Origin: Hordeum vulgare subsp. vulgare
Lineage: Eukaryota > Streptophyta > Magnoliopsida > Poales > Poaceae
DNA: 64,000 bases
NCBI RefSeq assembly: GCF_904849725.1
Contig: NC_058520.1
Span: 399,479,993 to 399,543,992, forward strand
Direction of reading: 5' to 3'
The number at the start of each line of letters is the position of its first letter. The first letter of the stretch is position 1. This document shows positions 44,526 to 55,299 of this stretch, in pieces. The notes under the pieces are model-generated. The model was given only the letters and a program-made list of their open reading frames with translations, was not told the DNA's origin and made no database searches. The translations under genes and the position numbers were made by a program.

Positions 44526-45202
44526 CATCATGCGACTGCGGACCGGCCTCAACAACAATCTGACGGTGATGGGGCATGCCTCCATTTGCCAGACTGTTCA
44601 AGTCGGACCCGAGGCCTCGGCTGTTGCATGGCGTCGAACCGTTGTGCAACAATTCCGCCCTGAGTTTGCTCGTGGCAACGATGCCAAAGTGTAATGCTCA
44701 CGGCATGGTTGTGACTTGGATCGAGCCTAGGGAGGAGGATGTCTTGTCCTTCTTCGACTGCTTGTCGGAGAAGCCCATCAAAGAGGAGACTCGCCTCGTC
44801 CGCGAGACCACCAACGATGAGGTGGCGTATATCGCCCAGCCGGGCCGAGGAGCGGGCCCTTGCGGAGGCGGTCGGGAGCGTCGGCTTCTATGACCGGGGG
44901 GGGGGGAGCCCGATGAGGAGCGCTGCAGGACAATGAGCTTGCCCGAGGGCCCAGCAACTTGGTAACCGGGGGCCCTTCGAAGGGGCGGGTGCCCGGCGCC
45001 GAGGAGGAGGAGGAAGAAGAGGAGGAGCCTCTAGCTCGCCAGAGGCCCAGGCGAGTGCTTCGACACGCCGGCTCCAACACCCCAGTCTGGCAAACTCCAC
45101 CTGTCGCGCCCGCCAAGCGTCGCAGACCCACGCCCCCCCGGTGGATACCGAGGAGGACGTGGATTTTGATTTTTCTGCCTTCAGCTTGGGGGAGGAGGAG
45201 GA
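44526..45202 (+). pseudogene. Antisense ORF, variable acidic middle part
   Basis: Frames change twice here (44512-44694, then 44576-44893), so it is decayed. The last stretch before the intron is recognisable: codons ending at 45202 encode VDTEEDVDFDFSAFSLGEEE. This is an acidic run typical of the middle of such proteins. It ends in GA directly followed by the donor GTAAGTG. A poly-G run near 44894-44907 is a likely slippage site. Confidence 0.55.
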
Positions 45203-45278
45203 GTAAGTGTTTGACTTTTACCCCGTTCGAACCCCTCGCCTTGTGCTCTACTCACCAGGTGCCGGTCCTTCTTCTCAG
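45203..45278 (+). other. Predicted intron 1 of the antisense ORF
   Basis: 76 bp, donor GTAAGTG, acceptor TCCTTCTTCTCAG. Without splicing the frame meets TAA at once (GAG TAA). With splicing the codon becomes GAG and the frame goes on as YTETLAQRMAKRARVSAGG. Confidence 0.65.
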
Positions 45279-45520
45279 GTACACGGAGACGTTGGCCCAG
45301 AGGATGGCGAAAAGGGCCAGGGTGTCAGCAGGCGGTGATCCTTCGGTGAGCGCCTCAGGGGTGCTACCGGCAGCTTCCACCGCTCCGGTGTACAACCCCC
45401 AGCAGAGCCCTCGGTAGAGCCCCCAGTGAGAGTCACCAAGGCTTGTGGCGCCCGAGGACGAGCCCCCGGCAACCGATGCTGTCGGAGAGGGGACAACTGC
45501 CCCTCACGAGCTTGACGACG
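45279..45520 (+). pseudogene. Antisense ORF, exon 2
   Basis: Encodes a basic stretch (YTETLAQRMAKRARVSAGG) that could serve for nuclear entry, then a Ser/Pro-rich linker. TAG at 45415-45417 and TGA at 45427-45429 interrupt it. The same frame continues (VAPEDEPPATDAVGEG, then HELDD) to the second donor. The linker is poorly conserved in such proteins, so the assignment rests on the two splice sites fitting in phase. Confidence 0.55.
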
Positions 45521-45632
45521 GTGAGTGTCCTGGCAAAGGACGCCCGAAAGTTTCTCCAGCTATCTTCTCGGATGTTTGCCTTGTTCTAATCATCTCTTTC
45601 TCTATCTTATACCACAAGCTTCTACTCGGCAG
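45521..45632 (+). other. Predicted intron 2 of the antisense ORF
   Basis: 112 bp, donor GTGAGTG, T-rich tract and acceptor TACTCGGCAG. Removal joins G with AA to give a Glu codon and the acidic junction LDDEEMNVDFVIKETERD. Confidence 0.65.
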
Positions 45633-47231
45633 AAGAGATGAATGTCGACTTCGTCATCAAGGAGACCGAGCGGGACGCGACCGCTGAGGCCGATGAGGTT
45701 GCCGCGAGCGAGTCTACTACGGAGGCGCGGGATCGGGCCACCCGGGAACAAATAGAGGAGTTCATCGAGGGTCCCGGGGCGCGCACCGGTGATCGTCCCG
45801 CGCTAGGGTCTCCGCCAACCAGTGAGGATGCTGGTGGCGACCAACCTCGTGTGCCAGAGTCCGCCACCCAGCGAGTATGTTCGCGCCGGCGAGGGGTAGT
45901 ACATCAATCCGCTGGGGGTGTGTCGTACCAGGATAGCCGTGGAAGGGGAGAGCTTTGACGCTGAAGTCTCCACCAGTGCAGGGCTTGAGATCATGGATGG
46001 ATCGGGGGCCCGTGGCGGGAAGCTCAGAAAAGAGAAGCTCTTCCAGTCCATGAGGGATAACATCAGTCAGCTCCAGGCCCTTTACGAGGCGTGGAAGGAG
46101 AAACTGGATTCCCGGATGGCGTTCGTCAGGGAAGCAGAGGAGGCTTTCAAGAAGCGCTTTGAGGAGGCGCGGGCCCACTTCACCAAGGCTCACCAGGAGC
46201 TGAAGGTGGATCGCAAAAAGTTGAGGGCCGAGCGGGACGAGCTCCCCCTGAAGTCGTCTGACATCCGAAAGGACGAGGAAGAGGCTCGTCGCCGTATCTC
46301 CGACGAAGACGCTCGCCTCAACGCGCTTCGGATTAGCCTCGAGTCCCATGAGCAGGAACTTGCCGATCGCGAGAAGGCGCTTGATGGAAGGCTTCACGCC
46401 AAGGATGAAGAAGTGGAGAGGCTCGTGGCTCGGCGCACCCAAGAGCTCTTAGACCAGCATAGGGATGCCCTTGCCGCTCAGGCCTTGAAGCATGCCGGCG
46501 AGTTGCAGGAGGTTGCCGACAAGGTTGCCCGCATCGAGGCCGCCAGGGAGGAGCTTGCCGACAAACTGAAGAAACTGGAAGAGGATCTTGAAGGCCTCGA
46601 CAAGAAGATCTCTGCCCTCACAGTAGAGAGAGAAAAGACCCTCTCTGACTTGGCGGAGACCCATGTTGCCGTTTCCGACAAGAGTGCTCAGCTTAGCTCC
46701 GCGAACGCCTCCCTTGTCGCTTTGCAGGATAAGCTGGCTCCTCTGGAGCGGGCTCTTGAAGAAAACAAGGCCCGCGAGGAGGTCTTGGCTCAAAAGCTCC
46801 TTCACATGACAAAGCAGCTCGAGGCCGCCTCCCCCGCCCGCAAGGGTTATACGCGGGGCGTGGAGCTGTGGGCCGAGCGTCTTGTCAATACCACGCAACT
46901 ATCTTCTATGGATCTTCAGGGTTTCAGTTATTCCCCGGACACGGAGGTGTCTTTGAGCGCCAAGCTGACCTTGTTCTTCGAAAGCGTGATCGAAGCTTTG
47001 AGGCAGATTCAGGCTAGTGAGGCAGCGCGCCTGGCGAATGAGTCCGGGAGGTTGTGCCGGGGTTCCCTCCTCAAGGTCCTCACCAAGTTGGAGTACAAGA
47101 ACCCCGGCATCGACCTCTCCCTGGGGCATCTGCCAAAAGATGCAAACCTCAAGGAACTCGAGAATCTGGTCATGCCTATCGTCGACAAGGTGGACCAGGT
47201 CAAGAGGGTGCAGGGCCCGCGCAGGGATTAG
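45633..47231 (+). pseudogene. Antisense ORF, last exon with long coiled coil
   Basis: Opens with EEMNVDFVIKETERDATAEA. A frameshift before about 45873 and a TAG at 45897 follow. It then reads YINPLGVCRTRIAVEGESFD and continues for over 430 codons without interruption to the stop at 47231. Roughly 300 residues are heptad-rich (QLQALYEAWKEKLDSRMAF, ELADKLKKLEEDLEGLDKKI, ALEENKAREEVLAQKLLHMT), predicting a long coiled coil. It ends in a globular segment (LRQIQASEAARLANESGRLC ... KELENLVMPIVDKVDQVKRV). A minus-strand frame overlaps part of it but has no family resemblance. Function unknown; oligomerisation is the only inference from sequence. Confidence 0.72.
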
Positions 47232-48095
47232 TTCCTGTGTTGTTGCGATCTTCAACCGAGAGCTGTTGTACCTTGCTTAATACTGCTAGTATTGTAATAT
47301 ACATTTTTGATGAGTGCTACTTTCCTCCCTTATTACTATTTTTGCATGGTTCGTTCTTGTGTTCCGCTGAGGGCTCGTTAGCTTAATTGGATTTGCCGCA
47401 AGCGCTCCGAGGGGTGGCTTTTGCCGGAGTCGACACCGCCAGAAAGGTGCCTTGCTTCCCTCTGGATTTAACCATATGTTGTCGAGCACGCTCCCTAAGC
47501 GAAAGGGGCATGCCAGGTGCGCCGCTTAAGCTATCGGGCGCGCTTCGAGACAACGTTTAGGAGGCTTGCGGCGGAGTTCCCTCGTGCACAAGTTTTCCAT
47601 ACAAAAATGTGTTGATGACATGTAAAGGGGAGGGTCGTGTCTGCCCCAAGACTTACTTGAAGTTTTCGCAACTTATCTTTAGGCTGCGGTTCTTCTTTTG
47701 TATTTGGTAGACCGTCCTTGTTCTTTTTGTTCCCGTGGGCGTCCCCACTATCTCCCCCCCGGGAAATTTGTGCGCGGGGTTAAATCTGTATTTTAAGAAA
47801 ATGAAAGAGGAGAAAACATGTGTCGGGACCTCGGTAGTCCATTAGTTCAAGTGTTTCACAAAATCTCAGATTATGCATGCATATGGTCTAACATGAAAAT
47901 CTAAATGATGTTGTGGGACGCTAAGTTTTATTCAACTACGCTGAGGGTCTTCGCCTGGATTTGTACAAAGGATCACATGCAACTTCGGCAAGACTTGTAC
48001 AAAAGGTGGTCGCCGGGAGGCCCGGCAACCTCTCCCTACGTGTAGAACTTTCGAAGATGTTTAAAGTTCCAGGAGTTTCTCAGCGGTGTGCCATC
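47232..48095. other. Region between antisense ORF and integrase end
   Basis: 860 bp with no supported ORF on either strand. It would hold the 3' ends of both the sense pol and the antisense gene. I see no clear terminator or polyadenylation pattern beyond A/T-rich stretches near 47280-47340. Confidence 0.6.
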
Positions 48096-49100
48096 TTATG
48101 TCTCCAGGCGGACAACTCCGGGCCTGGTGACTCGTACTACCCGATATGGGCCTTCCCACTTTGGTGTCAACTTGTTTGAATTCTTGTCCGACTGAACGTG
48201 CCGAAGAACAAGGTCGCCTTCCTCAAGACTTCTTGCTCGGACCTTGCGGTTATGATAGCAAAGCAAGGCTTGCTGATAGCGAGTAGCTCGCACAGGCGCC
48301 TGAATCCGGGTTTCTTCGAGGAGCACTGCGTCGTCTTGGCGCAATTGCTCTTGATCAAGCTCATCATAAGCGAGCACTCGGAGTGACCCAAAGACGAGTT
48401 CTATGGGAAGAACTGCCTCCACCCCGTAGACCAGGGAGAAGTGTGTCTGACCGGTGGCTCGATTTGGTGTCGTTTTGATCGACCAAAGAACTGCCGGCAG
48501 TTCATCAATCCAGTGCTTTCGATGGCTCTTCAACTTGTCGAAAGTTTTTGTCTTGAGCCCTCAGAGTACCTCCGCATTTTCTCTTTTAGCTTGGCCATTG
48601 CTTCTTGGATGGGCAACAAAAGTGAAGCATATCTTGCTACTGAGGTCTTGGGCGTAGTTCACGAAGGCATGGTGATCACCTGGATCCTGTTTGGGACTCC
48701 GAAACGGCAGACAATTCCTTTGAAGAACTTGACGGCTGACTGAGCGATCACCTCTATCACCGGCTCTACCTCTGGCCACTTTGTGAACTTGTCGATTGCG
48801 ACATACAAGTACTCAAATCCCCCGACAACGCGGGGAAAGGGGCCGAGAATATCAAGCTCCCAGACCGAGAATGGCCAGGAGAGAGGGATCGTCTGGAGAG
48901 CTTGGGCTGGTTGATTAAGCTTCCTTGAAAGAAACTGGCACGCTTCACACTTAGTTACTAGTGCAGTTGCATCCTAGAGGGCTGTGGGCCAGAAGAAGCC
49001 TTGCCGGAATGCCTTGCCGACAAGGTCTCTCGACCCTGTGTGGGAGCCACATATCCCCCCATGTATCTCGGCCAACAACTCCATCCCTTACTCTTGGGGA
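48096..49100 (-). pseudogene. Tat integrase
   Basis: Reading in three frames gives the zinc-finger end TKCEACQFLSRKLNQPAQA, the core start WPFSVWELDILGPFP and VAIDKFTKWPEVEPVIEV. Further on come the C-terminal half HWIDELPAVLWSIKTTPNRA, TGQTHFSLVYGVEAVLPIEL, and the tail LVLRHVQSDKNSNKLTPKWEGPYRVVRV (in part). Frames change at about 48660 and 48540, so a continuous integrase cannot be made. This is the chromodomain-free integrase expected for Tat. It closes pol. Confidence 0.85.
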
Positions 49101-49198
49101 ATGCACTTCAGTTTCACACCGTTCAGTCGTCTTCTGTATAGGGCATCATCCACAAATTGGTACATGCTAGACTGATGGGCTACTCTTTCCGCTTTTTC

Positions 49199-50553
49199 CT
49201 ATCCTTCGGGAAGGTCCCCATTCTTGAGGTATTGGACTATGTGTTGCGCCCATGCTGGAGCCTGAGATTCGACAACAAGGACTAAATGCATCTCTTCTAT
49301 CGGGATGGTCTCCTCCCCGGCAGGTTCTATATCTCCCCCGGCTGCTTCCTTTTCGGCAAGGTCCTTGCCGGAGTCCCTTGGCAGGTTTTCCGGAAAGTAC
49401 TTGCCAGAGTTTAGCCTTCTCCTCTTTTCAGGCTTGGTGGATGGTGATACGGAAGGTTGAGTTAGTCGTAGCACGAAACTTCCTAGTTCCACACATAACT
49501 TAAGAGCCACGTGCTTCGACAGGTCATCGGCGATGGTGTTTTCGGCACGAGAACATGCTCTGCATGTATACCATCGAAGCACTCTTCCAACTTCCTCACT
49601 TCTTTGACGTAAGCTTCCATCAATGGGCTCTAGTAGTCCTTGTTGACCTGCCGGACTACCAGCTAAGAGTCTGCCCTGACAATGAGCTTCCTGATCCCCA
49701 GATCTACCGTGATCTTGAGGCCGACAAGCAGCCCTTCGTACTCAGCGGTGTTGTTGGTGGACTTCTCCCGGGGAAAGTACATCAGGATTACGTACTTGAG
49801 GTGTTCTCTAGTAGGTGCAACTAGTAGCACGCCGGCTCCAGCACCTTGCAGTGAGAATGCTCCATCAAAGTACATGATCCATTCTTGGTTGGATTCCTTG
49901 CCCGGGAGGGTTGATTCTGGTATTTCTTCGTCTCGCATCAGGGTCCATTCGGCTATGAACTCTGCCAAAGCCCTGCTTTGGATGGTTGATGTGCTTTCAA
50001 ATTTGAGGCCGAAACTGGACAACTCCAAAGCCCACTCCACAATCCTGCTAGTTGCGCCGGGGTTCCGCAAAACCCTTTGCATCGGAAAGCGAGTGACGAC
50101 AGTGATCTCGTGTGCTTGGAAGTAGTGGCACAATTTCCTTGAGGCTATGAGAAGGACAAGAAGCAGCGTCTGCACCCCGGAGTATCTCGATCCGCCCCCC
50201 TGCAGGAGGGAACTGACGAAATAGACCGGGCGCTGCACCATCTTCTTCCTCTACACTAGCACACCCGTTGGCGGGGGTTCCTCCTTATTACTCCTGGATT
50301 CTGCCGGGGCTCCTTGATTGCCGGTGTGCGCTTCCTCATCTGGTGGCATCACCTTGGTTGGAGTACCTTCATCGTCTTCCCTCTGCGCCACCAGGGCGAC
50401 GCTAACCACCTGGTTGGTCACCGCTAAGTACAGGAGCAGCGGTTCTTGTGGTTTGGGTGCTACCAGGACTGGCGCAGAGGAGAGGTATCGCTTCAGGTCT
50501 TGTAGTGTTGTTTCCGCCTCGGCGGTCCACTCCATCGGTGCCGCCTTCTTCAA
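49199..50553 (-). pseudogene. Tat RNase H and second (archaeal-type) RNase H
   Basis: 50553-50251 shows the first RNase H-like part (APMEWTAEAETTLQDLKRYL, PVLVAPKPQEPLLLYLAVTN). 50241-49663 contains its end (VYFVSSLLQGGGSRYSGVQT) and the start of a second RNase H: WIMYFDGAFSLQGAGAGVLL and NNTAEYEGLLVGLKITVDLG, with the D, E and D of the catalytic site visible. 49582-49199 is the remainder in another frame. Carrying two RNase H domains is the hallmark of Tat elements. The first segments share RT's frame apart from stops, and a frameshift occurs near 49660. Confidence 0.85.
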
Positions 50554-50664
50554 GATTTTGAAGAAAGGCAGGGCGTGCTCAGCAGACTTGGAGATGAACC
50601 TGCTCAGGGCGGCTACGCAGCCGGCAAGACGTCACACATCCTTGACGCGCTTTGGTGCCTCGAT

Positions 50665-51369
50665 CTATTCAATGACCTTGATCTGGTCGGGGTTTGCTTC
50701 GATCCCGCGCTGGGACACGAAGAACCCGAGAAGCTTGCCGGACGGGACACTGAAGATGCACTTTTCGGGGTTGAGCTTGAGGTTGACCTTGCGCAGGTTG
50801 GCAAATGTGTCTTCCAGATCTTGCACAAGTGTTGACATCTCTTTGGTTTTGACCGCTATATCATCCATGGAGGCTTCCATGTTTCTGTGGAGCTGGGGCT
50901 CAAAACCAATATGGATCACTCTTGCAAAGGTGGAGCCAGCATTCTTCAGGCCGAAGGGCATGCATACAAAGCAATATGTGCCACAGGGGGTGATGAAAGC
51001 GGTTTTCTCTTCATCTTCCTCGACCATGTAAATCTGGTGATATCCTGAATAGACATTGACGAAGGACAGCAGGTCGCAGCCAGTTGTGGAGTCGACAATT
51101 TGGTCGATGCAGGAAAAGGGAAAAGTGTCTTTTGGGCAAGCTTTATTGACATCGGTGAAATCAATACAAAGCCGCAACTTCCCGTTTGCCTTGCGCACTA
51201 CAACCGGATTGGCCAACCAAGTGGGATGGATGACTCCCCTGACGAGTCCTGCTACTTCTAACTTCTTGATTTCTTTGGCGATGAACTCTTGCCGCTCCAA
51301 GGCTTGCTTCCTCACTTTCTGCTTGACCGTCCGTGCGTGGGGGTAGACAACAAGGTGGTGCTCAATCAT
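50665..51369 (-). pseudogene. Tat reverse transcriptase
   Basis: RVT_1 signature: WLANPVVVRKANGKLRLCID, FTDVNKACPKDTFPFSCIDQ, FVNVYSGYHQIYMVEEDEEK, KTAFITPCGTYCFVCMPFGL, and then SMDDIAVKT where YVDDIVVKT is usual. The two catalytic aspartates remain, but the tyrosine and valine before them are replaced, which should weaken activity. The frame stops at TAG after QIKVIE and, after a further TGA, continues in the same frame into RNase H. Upstream it is in frame with the protease segment across a TAG at 51454. Confidence 0.88.
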
Positions 51370-51453
51370 CTTCCTCGGAACATCGGGGATATCTGATGGT
51401 TGACATGAAAAAACATCGAGATTCGCCCGCAGGAAGGCGATGAGCTCGCTTTC

Positions 51454-52131
51454 CTATTCGCTGTCAAGGGAGGAACTTATGGTGAAAGTTCCACCCGTGC
51501 CGTCCTCCCGGACGGGCACCTTTTTGGTCTCTGGTGAGGTGGCCTTGGACTTCTTGTTCTGGGCAGTAGAGCTTTCCGGCGCGTCTTCAGCGGAAGCGAG
51601 GTACTCCGGAGAAACGTGCTTGCCGGGATCAGCGGGGGAAGCCCTCTTGCCGGGATTCTTCTCTCCGGGAGATGGCGCCTTGGCGGCAGGCGCCGCCACT
51701 GCCTCCCGGTAGAGGTGGTTGGTGCACAGGAGCATGTCCTTCTTGTCTGCGTTGATGACGATGATGCCGACCGACCCAGGCATCTTTAGGGTGTTATAAG
51801 CGTAGTGGGAGGCCACCATGAATTTAGCCAGTGCAGGGCGCCCGAGGATCCCATTGTAGGCGAACGGGTTGTCAGCAACGTCGAAGACGATCTTCTCCGT
51901 CCAGTAATTCTGGTCGCTGCCCAAAGTTACCGGCAGCGTGATCTTTCCCTTCGGTTGAATCTTCCCGGGGTTGATCCCTTGGAACGCTCCCATTTCCTTG
52001 AGATCTCCTTCGGGGATGTGTAACCTCCGGATCACGTCGAGGGAGATGAGTTTAGAGCTGACCCGCCATCTACCAACATCTTCGTCACCTTGAGGTTGTG
52101 GATCGTTGGGGAGACCAGCAATGACAGACAT
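51454..52131 (-). pseudogene. Tat aspartic protease region
   Basis: 225 codons from an internal ATG. The part SSKLISLDVIRRLHIPEGDL, then FQGINPGKIQPKGKITLPVT, and the closing NGILGRPALAKFMVASHYAY are the retropepsin-like domain of Tat elements. The active-site Asp triad lies upstream of this frame in broken sequence (about 52130-52300). A Pro/Lys/Ser-rich linker to RT follows (AAPAAKAPSPGEKNPGKR). It ends at TAG (LDSE, then ESELIAFLRA in the same frame), so protease and RT differ by one nonsense codon only. Confidence 0.8.
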
Positions 52132-52358
52132 CCGACTGCCGTAACGCGGTCTGGGTGATCCTCCGAATCGAAGATGATTGGTGTGTGTGACAACTTCAAG
52201 GCCTATGAGTGCCGATGGAGGGCTCCGCCGCGCTCACCTCACGCGCCCACTTCTTTAGTTGGCGGTGGGAAGAGTGAAGCGATGCCCCTCCATCAAGGCA
52301 CATCATGTCTGTGGCTTTCTAGAACTCGTGGTCACTGAAGTCCTCGTCTGGGAAGTCT

Positions 52359-54263
52359 TCATCCTCCTCCCCTTCTTTTCTTTCCCGCGCTGGCGCGGGC
52401 TTCGACTTCTTGTTCTTGAACTTGCCGGGGGCCCCCTTGGCCACCCTTCTTCCCGCGTGATCCTTCGCCTCCATCTCGGGCCTTTTCTTTGTCGCGTCTC
52501 TTGTACTCCGCCCTCTGCTTCTCAGCAAGTTGTTCGACTTGCAAGCAGTGTTGGAGGTCGTGACCCTTGGTGCGGTGGATCTTGCAGTGCTGAGCCTCGG
52601 AGCCCTCCGGCTTGTCGGCGGTCGCTAAGGCTTGGCAAGAGCTGCATCCATCATCACCTTTGCTGGAAGCCTCGACCTTCACCTTTTTGGAGGCGTCCCC
52701 GCTACCGGATGTCTCGACGGCGAATATGACTTTCCCCTCCCGTTTCTTGTTGCGCCGGTTCCCCCTCTTCGTGGGGGCGTCGGCGTCTTTGCCGGAAATC
52801 ATTCTCCCCTCTTCCACTCGAGCACACTTGTCCACCGGAGCGTAAAGCTCGGCGACATCACGAACCTTATTCATCGCCAGCTCCTCGCACATCTTCCGGT
52901 TCTGCACGTTCTGGTGGAACATGCTGATGACCGCGGCTAGGTGAACATCTGGGATGTTGTACTGTATGCGGCTGAATCTCTAGATGTACTTGCGCAGAGT
53001 CTCTCCCTCCTTTTTGGGGATGATGTGCAAGTCGCTCTCCTGGCCAGGGGCCCGGTGGCCGCCCGTGAAGGCACCAACGAAGTCCTGGCACAACTCCTTC
53101 CAAGAGGAAATGGAGTTCTTGGGTAAGTGCATCAACCACGACCTGACGTTGGGATTGAGCACCAACGGGAAGTAGTTGGCCAGTATCTTGTCGCCCCGAC
53201 CACTAGAAGCATGCACCACGATGGTGTAGATGCTTAGGAACTCGGACGGGTGGGTCTTGCCATCGTACTTCTCTGGGATCTCCGGCTTGAAGGTCTGGGA
53301 TCTAGGCCACTGGACCTGCCGCAACTCGTGGGTGAATGCCGGGCAGCCCACCTTGTAAGGTAGGTCACCAGGATACCCCGATGAGGGAGCGTCAGTAGCG
53401 GCTCCTGCTCGTTTGTCTGACTGACGGCATGTCTCTCGCCGTCGCTCGATGAGAGTGCGTGCATCCTCCTTGCGCCGCTCGTGAAGGACATCACGTTGAT
53501 TGCGGCGGGTCCGCGGGTCAGAAGACCCAGTCGAATCGTCAAAGACGACAATCCTTTGCCGCCGCCGTGGAGGAGAGTGCACTGTGGTGTTGGTAGCTCC
53601 AGTCTTCTCGGTGCGGTCATGGGCGCGTTTTCTAGAGGGCCGTTTCAACGTCCCCGCCGGTTGGGGCCCGTCCCCATTGGGGAGGGCGACAAGACTCTGG
53701 ATGGTAGCCCTCCATTCCTCGATCCCGTGTGCCGTCGGTGAGAAGTCCAAGAGCAGTTGGGCCTGCTTTAGGGATTTCGCCGGCGTGGGTGGCAGCGATA
53801 TGTGCGAAGACCACGAGGGGCTCTTACTTCTAACCGCGTTAAAAGGAGCACCCCCTTGCTGTCGCGGTGGCACGCCGCCCTGGCCGGTCGCAGAGCGAGC
53901 ATGTTGGCTGTGTGAATCTTGGGAGCGAGGCCCCAGAGTCCTTCGCGGGGGCGGCGACCTGCCGCCGCTCCGGCGTGGCCCGCCGTGTGCACCCTGAGAA
54001 AGCTGTGGTGGGTTTGTCCGCGTCGTCGTCCTTGAGGATTCCCTCACATCCTTCGGGGAGGCGATGCCACCCGTGGGCTGCACAGCTGCATCTTTCGACG
54101 TCCCGGCTTGTGGACGGTCGCCGTGGTCGCAGACGATACCACTCACCCGAGTCTGCTCTTCAGATTGTTGTGGAGGTTCGGGACCTCCGCCTCCTTGTCC
54201 TGCGCCCCCACCCTCGCCTGCCCGCACCGGAGCAGGAGCGTTGGGCACGGGTGTGTCTGTCAC
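52359..54263 (-). pseudogene. Tat gag with one in-frame amber codon
   Basis: One frame of about 634 codons interrupted only by TAG at 52980-52982. The N-terminal third is Pro/Arg/Ser-rich. The capsid core is FKPEIPEKYDGKTHPSEFLS, LANYFPLVLNPNVRSWLMHL, SWKELCQDFVGAFTGGHRAP, and LRKYI before the stop. After it come RFSRIQYNIPD and VRDVAELYAPVDKCARVEEG, and a knuckle-like HCKIHRTKGHDLQHC. No ATG is at the far end: the frame opens with GTG and remains open upstream, so the true start is unclear. The C-terminus passes into other frames near 52360. It would be the structural protein of the particle. Confidence 0.87.
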
Positions 54264-54347
54264 CAGAGCGTCCCTCTTCTTGGGGGCGATGGAGGTGAAG
54301 AGGAACTAATGTGCTGACGGCTAGGTCGGATCAACGCGAACTCTGTC

Positions 54348-54367
54348 CCCCTACCTGGCGCACCAAA
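54348..54367 (-). other. Primer-binding site of Tat element
   Basis: Minus strand TTTGGTGCGCCAGGTAGGGG two bases from the 5' LTR, resembling the PBS of RIRE2-like elements. I do not assign the tRNA with certainty. Confidence 0.75.
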
Positions 54368-54369
54368 GA

Positions 54370-55299
54370 TGTCGGGAAAACCAACACCTATGGGAAACTC
54401 GAGGAGTCCCTTGATCGTTTGGCGGGGAGAGAGAGGTATGCACCGAGAGCGGAACTAGCGATCAACACCGGCAAGTTTCTTTTTACACAGGTTCGGGCCG
54501 CTTGGCGCGTAAAACCCTACTCCTGCTTAGTTTGTATTGTGTGCTTACTGTAGGGCGGTTTTGCTACAGTAACTTAGTAGATGATTAGGGAGAAGCTGAT
54601 CCCCAAAAAGTCCAACCCCTAAGAATGAGCTTTGGGCCTCCTTTTATAGGTAAAGGGGTCACCAACAGTGTGCTCACGGGATGTACAGTGAACAGTGTTC
54701 ACTGCTCTACTTCCTCGGTGGTGTCAGGGACAGTAAATGCCTTGTCTGGCCCCTGACCTGCCGCAAGATGGTTGCAACACGTACCCAGGTGAATCGACAC
54801 CTGGGCCTTGCGCTGACACACGAGGGGTGTGCTGGAGCTGTCGGATTGTGGTAGAAACTGGTGGGGACACCTGGCAAGCGAACAGGGGATTGTTGGCCTG
54901 GAGCCTCCTTTGGGTGACTTGGTCACCTCCTCGGCAAGGAAGGCTTGTCGGGGGCCTTGAACACTTTCCCGGCAAGGAGGGCTTGCCAGGGGCCTCACTA
55001 GTCTGTGCGAGTCTTCCCGACAAGGGAAGCTTACCGAGGTCTTGCTAATCTTTGGGTATTCTTGCTAGCGAAGCGGTCTTGCCGGGGCCTTGGGAATCTT
55101 CCCGGCAAGGAGGGCTTGCCGGGGCCTTGCGTCTGGAGCCCTTGTATCCCACGCCACACTTGGTGATGGAAGGGTGTGGCCTTGGTGGGTATTGGATTGC
55201 CCCCCAGCTGTTCTTCCCGGTACGCTGCTGTCGGGGGTGTTATCGATGCCCGTGCACAAGTCTGGGGTACAAGGGACCCCAGTTTCTAGTGCACCGACA
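54370..55299 (-). repeat. Tat 5' LTR
   Basis: 930 bp, TGTCGG...CCGACA. TATAAAAG on the minus strand at 54641-54648 is the likely promoter of gag-pol. Confidence 0.92.
54641..54648 (-). promoter_or_regulatory. Probable TATA box, Tat 5' LTR
   Basis: Minus strand TATAAAAG preceding GAGGCCCAAAGC. The same sequence is kept in the other LTR despite about 6 percent divergence. Confidence 0.5.

Larger units (their letters stand above)
42416..55299 (-). mobile_element. Complete Tat-lineage Gypsy element with an antisense ORF
   Basis: 12,884 bp, LTRs of 927 and 930 bp with perfect terminal TGTCGG/CCGACA. Minus-strand order: 5' LTR (55299-54370), PBS, gag, protease, RT, RNase H plus a second RNase H, integrase, then a gene-like region on the opposite (plus) strand, polypurine tract and 3' LTR. 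The dual RNase H and the extra ORF after pol are marks of the Tat/Retand lineage, in which antisense extra ORFs have been described. Pol carries several stops, so the copy is inactive. About 23 differences in a 375-base hand-aligned LTR sample (about 6 percent) make it look older than the other complete elements. Confidence 0.92.

Noticed and set aside
44894..44907. Poly-G run as a functional G-quadruplex
   Set aside because: A single homopolymer run within a decayed ORF. More likely an indel hotspot or sequencing-sensitive site; similar run at about 56213.
45762..46442. 226-codon minus-strand ORF inside the coiled-coil exon
   Set aside because: It is the reverse reading of heptad-repeat coding sequence, with no conserved segment.
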